From Acidimicrobiaceae bacterium (GTDB lineage: Bacteria > Actinomycetota > Acidimicrobiia > Acidimicrobiales > RAAP-2), in the NCBI GenBank assembly GCA_003135595.1, contig PLCI01000106.1, positions 1 through 10,615 of the forward strand: 10,615 nucleotides of DNA, written 5' to 3'. The notes beneath the pieces are model-generated. The model did not search any database. It saw nothing but the letters and a program-made list of their open reading frames with translations, and had not been told where the DNA came from. Within the stretch, counting starts at the first letter, position 1; the number at the start of each line of letters is the position of its first letter. Below are positions 1 to 4,827 of the stretch, one piece after another. Both the position numbers and the translations under genes were made by a program.

Positions 1-107
1 AGGAGGGCATCGCCGGCGGCAACGCGAAGCGCGTCGAGCACGACAGGGTCGCGCCCCTCGCTGAGGTTGGCGGCGCAGACGAGCGCGCCGTGCGCCCCAG
101 CGCTCAG
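1..107 (-). CDS. Glutamate formimidoyltransferase-like protein, N-terminal fragment
   Basis: This is the start of a gene that continues off the left edge of the window. Reading the minus strand from about position 119 gives a frame with LVCAANLSEGRDP followed by VVLDALRVAAGDAL. That matches the N-terminus of glutamate formiminotransferases (the FTCD N-terminal family), which begin with a short beta strand and a V/CxNxSEGR motif. The family transfers a formimino group from formimino-glutamate to tetrahydrofolate in histidine breakdown, but with about 35 residues visible the substrate cannot be settled. The start is uncertain. The frame has no ATG, GTG or TTG between the whiB stop and the motif; a CTG at 107-105 overlaps the whiB TGA, and the nearest conventional in-frame start is a GTG at 185-183, deep inside whiB. 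It directly follows whiB on the same strand and is probably co-transcribed with it. Confidence 0.6.
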   Translation of the reverse strand, partial: MSAGAHGALVCAANLSEGRDPVVLDALRVAAGDAL

Positions 108-352
108 CTGTGCAGTGTCGAGAGCGAGCCGCGACGCCGCGTGCGCAGGATGCGACGCCGCTCGCGCTCGGACTTGCCGCCCCACACGCCGTGATCGATG
201 TGGTTCTCGAGCGCGTACTCCAGGCACTCAGACGACACCTCGCACGTCGCGCAGATGCGCTGAGCCCTGATCACTCCGAGCCCGTCACTCGGGAAGAACG
301 TCTCCGGCGGGACCTCTCGGCACTTGCCGTCAGCCATCCACTCGGTAGTCAT
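104..352 (-). CDS. WhiB-like iron-sulfur transcriptional regulator
   Basis: This encodes an 82-residue protein of the actinobacterial WhiB family. These are cytoplasmic proteins that bind a [4Fe-4S] cluster through four cysteines and act with the sigma factor to control transcription. The four cysteines are C11, C34, C37 and C43, in the family spacing C-x22-C-x2-C-x5-C. The turn GVWGG at 55-59 follows, and then a basic tail (RERRRILRTRRR) fits DNA contact. The tail has no RGRP-type AT-hook, so WhiB7 is not supported. Length and layout resemble the short WhiB1/WhiB2 types, but I cannot assign a subclass. The ATG at 352 is chosen because a strong Shine-Dalgarno precedes it; the same frame opens further upstream at 406, but with no ribosome-binding site. 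It is divergent from the 96-aa gene at 527 and is followed by the formimidoyltransferase-like gene. Confidence 0.93.
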   Translation of the reverse strand: MTTEWMADGKCREVPPETFFPSDGLGVIRAQRICATCEVSSECLEYALENHIDHGVWGGKSERERRRILRTRRRGSLSTLHS

Positions 353-358
353 TTGTCC

Positions 359-365
359 CCTCCTT
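359..365 (-). promoter_or_regulatory. Shine-Dalgarno sequence of whiB-like gene
   Basis: The minus strand reads AAGGAGG here, with 6 nt (GGACAA) before the ATG at 352. It is a near-perfect anti-16S match. It fixes the whiB start and contrasts with several genes in the window that have no such site. Confidence 0.85.
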
Positions 366-412
366 GAACGCAGTAATACACTTGCATATGAAGGCTTGGA
401 CCACAAGCGCAG

Positions 413-434
413 CTACGTGCAATGTTTCACGTAG
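413..434. promoter_or_regulatory. Inverted repeat, possible operator (CTACGTG-N8-CACGTAG)
   Basis: Two perfect 7-nt arms, CTACGTG (413-419) and CACGTAG (428-434), flank an 8-nt spacer. The site lies in the divergent region between whiB and the 96-aa gene, about 60 nt upstream of the whiB start. It could be a dimer-bound operator or a hairpin in a 5' leader. The surrounding stretch (about 365-430) is noticeably more AT-rich than the rest, as expected of a promoter region. A binding protein cannot be named. Confidence 0.4.
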
Positions 435-483
435 GGGAGTTCCCGTCCAACCGGGGCGCGCGGCGGTGCTGCGGCCAGCGGAT

Positions 484-495
484 ACGTGCCCACGT
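484..495. promoter_or_regulatory. Second ACGTG/CACGT inverted repeat
   Basis: ACGTG (484-488), two bases, then CACGT (491-495) form a compact palindrome. It shares the ACGTG half-site with the longer inverted repeat at 413-434 and lies 32 nt upstream of the ATG at 527. The recurrence of the same half-site within 70 bp is the reason for listing it; alone it would be weak in high-GC DNA. Confidence 0.25.
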
Positions 496-515
496 CCCTT
501 CCCCATACCCTCGAC

Positions 516-521
516 AAGGAG
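516..521 (+). promoter_or_regulatory. Shine-Dalgarno sequence of the 96-aa gene
   Basis: AAGGAG followed by 5 nt (TCCAC) precedes the ATG at 527. It decides between this start and an earlier in-frame ATG at 422 that has no ribosome-binding site and lies within the inverted repeat. Confidence 0.8.
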
Positions 522-526
522 TCCAC

Positions 527-817
527 ATGACCCAGGCCCATGACGAAGTTGTCGAGCCCTTCGAGCCCGTCGGGCACGTCCGGATCGTCTACCTCGGGCC
601 GGTCGCGCCGCACTGGGAGATCCAGAGCGACTGGGGCAACGAAGAGACGATCCAGTCCTTCGCGGACCGAGCGAACGCGCGCCTCGTGCTCCTGCCGCCC
701 CATGACCCGCAATTCCGCAGGAACCGTGAGCGCGTCGCCCGTGACGCGGAGCGCGAGCAGCTGCAACTCGAGTGGGACCTCGGCTTCGACGAAGAGCAGC
801 CCGAGCAAAGGGCCTAG
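527..817 (+). CDS. Conserved-looking hypothetical protein, 96 aa, acidic
   Basis: I do not recognise this protein. It is small and soluble, with no signal peptide, membrane segment or cysteine. The N-terminal third is acidic and holds a probable beta strand (HVRIVYLGPVAPHW, about 17-30). The middle has a probable strand ARLVLLPP (about 51-58), and the C-terminus is a charged helix rich in Arg and Glu ending in an acidic tail (EWDLGFDEEQPEQ). The start is set by a strong Shine-Dalgarno. It is divergent from whiB and shares the spacer with the ACGTG inverted repeats, so the two genes may be co-regulated. Its TAG stop overlaps the stop of the convergent DUF2342 gene by four bases (CTAG). It is taken as real because of the Shine-Dalgarno and the snug fit between neighbours; the function is unknown. 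Confidence 0.75.
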   Translation: MTQAHDEVVEPFEPVGHVRIVYLGPVAPHWEIQSDWGNEETIQSFADRANARLVLLPPHDPQFRRNRERVARDAEREQLQLEWDLGFDEEQPEQRA

Positions 818-1992
818 CTCGTCGCGTCGCCATCAAGGCTCGGGAGCGAGGTCCTCGCGAGCCAGAGCCCTGGCGCGACGATCTCGGCCGGCGTGGGAAG
901 CCCCTCGGCGCTCGCGGCCAGCCGCCCGAGCGCGTCGAACCCGTCTCGCTCGATGACGCCCGCGATGAACGCGGCGCCCAGGTCCACCCGCTCCTTCGAC
1001 AGGTCGACGCCGAACATCGCAGCGGCCGCCTCGGCCCCTTTGCTGTCGCCCGTGCGGTGACGGTGCCAGGCCTCGGCCAGCCGTGCGGCGTCGCCGAGGA
1101 TCTTCGCCGCGACGACGCTCGCGACCTCGTCGACGTAGGCGCTGATGGCAGTGACCACCGCGTTGAGCGCGTCGTGGGCACGGCCGCCCTCAGGCAGCTC
1201 GTGGCCCCAGAGTCCTTCGACGAACGCCTCGGGGTCGCCGAGCATGCGCGAGAGGTCCTCCACGCCCTCGGCGTCCCCGAGCCGATCAAGCAGCGACTTC
1301 TGCATCGACATCTGCGCGGCGGTCGCGGCGTCCAGCAGCGCCTCGACGTGCGAGGCGATCGCTGGCCTCGAGTAGACCGCGCGCATCGCGAGCTCCCTCG
1401 CGATCGTGAAGGCGGCGACCGCGTCGTGGTCGAGGCTCCAGTCCTCGGCGAACTGGTCGAGGTTCCGCACGACGACCAGCGCGTGGCTCGCGTCGGGCCA
1501 GGGGAGCGGGAACGCGGAGGAGCCGAGTGCGCGCTCCGCGAGGTGGCCCGCGGTCGATCCCACCTGGAGCCCGAGGAACATCGGTCCCATGGACGAGGCG
1601 AACTTCGCGAGCATCGCGGTCGCGGCGTCGGCGTGCTCGTCGTCGAGGGCATCCGACGACGCGGGCTGGGCTGACGCCGACGCGACGAGTGGCTCCAGCC
1701 GAGGACGCCATGACGTCAGGGCCGCGACGCCCCACGCGGCGCGGGTGACGGGCTCGACGACCGCGTCGACCGCGTCGCCGGTGACCTCTGCGACGTGCAG
1801 CGACACGACGCGGGCGAGCTCCTCGAGCTTGATCCGCGCGACGGGGTCGGGGTTGTACGACTCGTGCTCATCGGCAACGACGCTCACCGCGAGGGCCTTC
1901 GCGGCATCGAACCACGCCGCGGCAGGCGTGCCGCCCATCGCCTTCAGAAGGTCGCCGAGGAGGCCCTCGAACCCGTTCGACGGGCCGGTCAT
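814..1992 (-). CDS. DUF2342 family protein (zinc metalloprotease fold), apparently inactive
   Basis: This 392-residue protein matches the actinobacterial DUF2342 family (putative zinc-dependent metalloproteases; M. tuberculosis Rv3195 is a relative, from memory). The C-terminal half carries family features: a long helix, YVDEV (286-290), LGVDLS-type MFGVDLSKER (326-335), the RGAAF-like DLGAAFIAGVIERDG (337-351) and PTPAEI...PGLWLAR (367-380). Family members have a helix with LHEVxHxAVxxRP. Here the aligned segment is ARELAMRAVYSRP (198-210), so both zinc-binding His are replaced, by Arg199 and Met203, and only Glu200 remains. The usual EGYVD also reads SAYVD (284-288), losing a Glu that may be the third ligand. 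I therefore infer a non-catalytic protein. The ATG follows a TAGGCT -10 element by 7 nt with no Shine-Dalgarno. The gene lies 10 nt downstream of the PDZ gene and ends tail to tail with the 96-aa gene. Confidence 0.85.
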   Translation of the reverse strand: MTGPSNGFEGLLGDLLKAMGGTPAAAWFDAAKALAVSVVADEHESYNPDPVARIKLEELARVVSLHVAEVTGDAVDAVVEPVTRAAWGVAALTSWRPRLEPLVASASAQPASSDALDDEHADAATAMLAKFASSMGPMFLGLQVGSTAGHLAERALGSSAFPLPWPDASHALVVVRNLDQFAEDWSLDHDAVAAFTIARELAMRAVYSRPAIASHVEALLDAATAAQMSMQKSLLDRLGDAEGVEDLSRMLGDPEAFVEGLWGHELPEGGRAHDALNAVVTAISAYVDEVASVVAAKILGDAARLAEAWHRHRTGDSKGAEAAAAMFGVDLSKERVDLGAAFIAGVIERDGFDALGRLAASAEGLPTPAEIVAPGLWLARTSLPSLDGDATS

Positions 1993-1999
1993 GGCGCCG

Positions 2000-2005
2000 A
2001 GCCTA
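2000..2005 (-). promoter_or_regulatory. -10 element TAGGCT for leaderless DUF2342 gene
   Basis: On the minus strand TAGGCT is followed by 7 nt (CGGCGCC) and the ATG at 1992, so transcription would begin at or beside the start codon. The TAG of this hexamer is also the stop codon of the upstream PDZ gene. No -35 match is visible. Confidence 0.5.
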
Positions 2006-3133
2006 CGGGGAGGCGGCGAGGGTCACGTCGACGGCCCGGACCGTGCCGTCGTGCACCACGGTGAGCACGAGCAGTTGTCCGGGCGAGCTCGTGTAGAGGA
2101 TCGAGCCGATGTCGGCCATGGTCCGGACGAGCATCGAGTCGATGGCCACGATCGTGTCGCCCGGACGGACCACGCCCCAGGCCGCACCCCGATAGGCCAC
2201 CTTCACGACGTGGGCGCCACCGGTCAGGGCCGCCGTGCCCTCGAGCTGGAGCCAGCCGTGCCCTGCGGAGTTGCCGAGCACGATGCGCTGGGCGAGCAAC
2301 TCGAGGAACGTCGCGGGCACGAACGTGCGCGAGCCGAGCGCGGGGACCGAGGCCGCGACCGCGCGGCCCTGGCCGTTGAGCACCACGGTGCCGGCGATGT
2401 CGCCGACCAGCGACGAGCCTTGGGTCACGGCGATCTGGGAGTGCCCGACCGTCGTCGCGGTCTCACCTGAGCTGACGTACGCCGCGGCGTACTCGAACTG
2501 CATGGGCGTGACGACGCCTCGGACCGCGGCGAGCGCGGTGAGCGTGAGCGGCGCGCCGTCCGTCGAGACCGCCGGTGCCAGCGGCGCGATGGGCGTGCTC
2601 GGCTCGGTGGTCGGCAGGCGCAGCACCGTGACCCCGAGGAGCCGATCGGTCCCCACGACACTGAGCGGCATCGCGTGCTGGCCGACGCGCACGCCCACGA
2701 CCGACGCACCCGAGGGGATCGGCGTGGTGGTGACGGCGAGGTCACCGGGGGGCAAGACGAGTGCGGTCGCGGTCCCGAGGTGCTGACCCTCGTAGATCAC
2801 GAGCGCGAGCAGCGAGTTCGCGGCCGGCCCGTCAGGAGCGGGCACCGCCGAGAGCGTCGTGGCGATGCGGGGGCCGACGGACGCGCCGGCCGGCTGCGAG
2901 GCGCTCGGTGCCGCGAGGAACACGCCACCCATGGCGAGGAGCGCGGACGCGGTCGCGGCGACGAGGACCTGGAATCGGCGCGACCCGAGCGCTCGACCGG
3001 GCGGCAAGGCCGCCTGGTCGAAGGAGCCCGGCAGCTCGGAGGGGTGGACCCACGGGCGCTCGGACGGCGCTGGGGCACCCACGGACCGGTGGCTGCCGCG
3101 CATCTCGAGGAAGTAGCGGAGGCGCCGGAACAC
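2003..3133 (-). CDS. Membrane-anchored trypsin-like/PDZ protein, triad apparently lost
   Basis: This 376-residue protein has the plan of an HtrA-type protease. A cytoplasmic N-terminus contains RPWVHPSELPG (26-36); one membrane segment lies at about 54-76; then come an extracytoplasmic beta-rich domain (about 105-285) and a C-terminal PDZ domain (about 292-372, with WGVVRPGDTIVAID at 319-332). In active members the trypsin domain has TNxHV, DxAVL and GNSGGP. Here the equivalent places read TTTPI (135-139), LLGVTVL (165-171) and GDIAGTV (244-250), so His, Asp and Ser all seem absent. A scaffold or sensor role at the membrane is inferred. The GTG at 3133 is chosen because TACCCT lies 7 nt upstream; an internal ATG at 3103 is an alternative that would remove ten residues. 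It is divergent from the MreB-like gene and 10 nt upstream of the DUF2342 gene, probably forming an operon with it. Confidence 0.8.
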   Translation of the reverse strand: MFRRLRYFLEMRGSHRSVGAPAPSERPWVHPSELPGSFDQAALPPGRALGSRRFQVLVAATASALLAMGGVFLAAPSASQPAGASVGPRIATTLSAVPAPDGPAANSLLALVIYEGQHLGTATALVLPPGDLAVTTTPIPSGASVVGVRVGQHAMPLSVVGTDRLLGVTVLRLPTTEPSTPIAPLAPAVSTDGAPLTLTALAAVRGVVTPMQFEYAAAYVSSGETATTVGHSQIAVTQGSSLVGDIAGTVVLNGQGRAVAASVPALGSRTFVPATFLELLAQRIVLGNSAGHGWLQLEGTAALTGGAHVVKVAYRGAAWGVVRPGDTIVAIDSMLVRTMADIGSILYTSSPGQLLVLTVVHDGTVRAVDVTLAASP

Positions 3134-3140
3134 CCGTACA

Positions 3141-3146
3141 AGGGTA
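3141..3146 (-). promoter_or_regulatory. -10 element TACCCT for the PDZ gene
   Basis: The minus strand reads TACCCT, then 7 nt (TGTACGG), then GTG at 3133. There is no Shine-Dalgarno, which fits a leaderless message. It lies back to back with the -10 of the MreB-like gene. Confidence 0.45.
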
Positions 3147-3177
3147 GCGAGGCAGGCTGCCCGCCGGAGGTCGCCCC

Positions 3178-3183
3178 TACCAT
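3178..3183 (+). promoter_or_regulatory. -10 element TACCAT for the MreB-like gene
   Basis: TACCAT, then 7 nt (CTGGGCC), then GTG at 3191: the same geometry as other probable leaderless starts in this window. No Shine-Dalgarno and no clear -35 are visible. Confidence 0.45.
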
Positions 3184-3190
3184 CTGGGCC

Positions 3191-4195
3191 GTGGCGCCAA
3201 CCCTCGCGATCGACGTGGGCACATCCATGACGAGGGTCGCCACCGAGACCGAGGGGCTCGTCCTCGCTGAGCCGACCGTCGTCGCGATCGACACCCGGGA
3301 CGGCTCGGTCGTGGCCCTCGGGCATGACGCCGTCGAGCTCGTCGGCCGCACGCCGCGCCACGTCGTGGCGTTCCGACCCATGCACAAGGGCGCCACAACT
3401 GACTTCGACGTCGCGGCGCGACTCCTCCACGGAGTCCTCGAGCGGTGCGGCATGGGGCGCTTCTCGCGCCCGCGGGTGCTGCTCACGGTGCCTGCCGCGG
3501 CCACCGCGATCGAACGACGAGCGCTGCGACAGGCCGCTCGCCGTGCGGGCGCCGCGCACGCGCACCTCCTCGAGGCGCCGATAGCTGCGGCGATCGGGCT
3601 CGGGCTGCCGATCCACGACCCCGTGGCGAGCTCGGTGGCGGTCGCTGGTGCCGGCACCACGGAAGTCGCCGTCGTATCGCTCGGCGGCATCGTCTCGCTG
3701 GCATCGATCCGCATCGGCGGGGACGACCTCGACGCGGACGTCGCCGCGTGGGTCCGACAGCACGCCGACGCGGTGATCACCGGCACGACCGCGGAGGCAC
3801 TGAAGATGTCGATAGGGACCGCCTCCGAGCATGCCCGGCCGAGGCAGGCCGAGGTGCCCGCGCGACGTACGACTGACGGCGCGCCCTTCACGCTCGTCGT
3901 CTCTGGCGACGACGTGCAACGCGCGATCGCCGATCACGTCCACCAGATCGTCCGCGCCTCGTCGGACTGCCTTGCTGACGCGCCGCCCGATCTCGCCCAG
4001 GACGTGTTGGTGCACGGCATGCACGTCGTGGGCGGCGGCTCGATGCTCGACGGCTTCGTCGAGCAGTTGTCCGAGCGCACCGAGGTGCCGGTGCGCACGT
4101 GCGAGGCGCCGGCAGAGGCCGTCGTGCTCGGCGCCGGCCGGTGTCTCGAGGACCTCGGTCGGCTCTCGCAGCTGTTCGCGTCCGCGGAGCGCTAG
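3191..4195 (+). CDS. MreB-like actin homologue lacking catalytic residues
   Basis: This 334-residue protein is MreB-like along its whole length and has the usual family size. MreB forms membrane-bound ATP-dependent filaments that guide cell-wall synthesis. Visible motifs are AIDVGTSMT (phosphate-1, 6-14), the LAEPTVVAID and GRTPRHVVAFRP segments (25-34, 52-63), GTTEVAVVSLGG (155-166), IRIGGDDLD (173-181), TAEALKMSIG (200-209) and the VVGGGSMLDG adenosine motif (279-288). Aligned with E. coli MreB, catalytic Glu143 falls on Ala129 (LLEAPIAAA, normally IEEPMAAA). Asp165 of DIGGGT falls on Val151 (VAVAGAGTT). Phosphate-1 Asp8 is kept. ATP might be bound, but hydrolysis looks unlikely. No N-terminal amphipathic helix is present. 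The GTG start follows TACCAT by 7 nt. The stop overlaps that of the convergent HEAT gene in CTAG. A housekeeping mreB elsewhere in the genome would be expected. Confidence 0.87.
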   Translation: MAPTLAIDVGTSMTRVATETEGLVLAEPTVVAIDTRDGSVVALGHDAVELVGRTPRHVVAFRPMHKGATTDFDVAARLLHGVLERCGMGRFSRPRVLLTVPAAATAIERRALRQAARRAGAAHAHLLEAPIAAAIGLGLPIHDPVASSVAVAGAGTTEVAVVSLGGIVSLASIRIGGDDLDADVAAWVRQHADAVITGTTAEALKMSIGTASEHARPRQAEVPARRTTDGAPFTLVVSGDDVQRAIADHVHQIVRASSDCLADAPPDLAQDVLVHGMHVVGGGSMLDGFVEQLSERTEVPVRTCEAPAEAVVLGAGRCLEDLGRLSQLFASAER

Positions 4196-4827
4196 CTGCC
4201 CGAGTCGTCTCGCGACGCGTCGAGCAGCGCCTCGGCTGCCTGGCGCACCTGCCAGTCCTTGTCTTCGAGCCCCCGGGCGAGTGCGGACTCGACGAGTGGA
4301 CCGTTGAACGCCGCCAGCGCGACGACGGCGCGACGCCGTATCGCAGGCTTGTCGTCGAGCGCGGACAGGATCGCGTCGAGCCCGTCGTCGTCGCCGATGC
4401 TCCCGAGGGCGGCGACCGCCGCCTCGCGGCATCTCGCGTCGTCGTGGGTGACCGCGACCGCGGAGAGTGCGGCGACGGCGCCACGGGCTTGGACCTCCCC
4501 GAGCGCATCAGCCGCTGCGACCACGACGAGGTCGTCGGCATCGCTCAGCCTCGAGATCAGCGCGCCGAGAACCCGGACGCTGTGACGCGGGTGGCGTGCC
4601 TCCAGCTGGCACGCCCGCTGGCGCACGACAGGCGAGTCGTCCATGATCCCCTTGACCCGCAGCGCGACGGAGTGCGTGCCCAGGCGAGATGCCGCACCGA
4701 GTGCCCTCGCACGGACCATCGGATCGGGGCTCGAGAGGCCCGCTGCCACGTCTCGATGGCCCTGCGCGAAGCCCGCAAGCACGACCTTTCGTGCTCCGCT
4801 GGCTACGGTGTCGGCATCGTCGGGCAT
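4192..4827 (-). CDS. HEAT-repeat protein
   Basis: This 211-residue soluble protein is built of helical HEAT/PBS-lyase-type repeats. The repeats show the pattern D-x-x-V-R-x-x-A-x-x-A-L: DPMVRARALGAASRL (35-49), DSPVVRQRACQL (64-75), DDLVVVAAADALGEV (98-112), DDARCREAAVAALGSI (129-144), KPAIRRRAVVALAAF (160-174) and DKDWQVRQAAEALLD (189-203). Such repeats form a curved scaffold for binding other proteins, and no catalytic site is visible. The ATG at 4827 is chosen because it starts just before the first helix. The same frame opens earlier (4923), but that would run through the membrane-segment region of the divergent protease gene. No Shine-Dalgarno is seen. It is convergent with the MreB-like gene, sharing CTAG at the stops. 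The partner protein is unknown; the neighbouring cell-shape and protease genes are candidates only by position. Confidence 0.8.
   Translation of the reverse strand: MPDDADTVASGARKVVLAGFAQGHRDVAAGLSSPDPMVRARALGAASRLGTHSVALRVKGIMDDSPVVRQRACQLEARHPRHSVRVLGALISRLSDADDLVVVAAADALGEVQARGAVAALSAVAVTHDDARCREAAVAALGSIGDDDGLDAILSALDDKPAIRRRAVVALAAFNGPLVESALARGLEDKDWQVRQAAEALLDASRDDSGS

Noticed and set aside
104..352. WhiB7 identity for the whiB-like gene
   Set aside because: The neighbourhood recalls the whiB7 region of mycobacteria, but the C-terminus lacks the RGRP AT-hook and the length fits short WhiB1/WhiB2-type proteins.
506..511. TACCCT as a -10 element for the 96-aa gene
   Set aside because: It would start the transcript inside the AAGGAG Shine-Dalgarno at about 518, which would make that site useless; the Shine-Dalgarno is the stronger signal.
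413..808. Minus-strand open frame opposite the 96-aa gene
   Set aside because: It has no Shine-Dalgarno or -10 at its start, while the plus-strand gene has AAGGAG at ideal spacing and a neat stop overlap with its neighbour.
330..1652. Long open frame on the minus strand (about 440 codons) across whiB and the DUF2342 gene
   Set aside because: Its product is almost only Arg, Ser, Pro and Ala, typical of an off-frame reading of high-GC coding DNA, and it overlaps two genes with clear family motifs.
772..1674. Plus-strand open frame of about 300 codons opposite the DUF2342 gene
   Set aside because: It is antisense to a protein with recognisable family motifs, has no ribosome-binding site and no recognisable domain; a shadow of codon bias.
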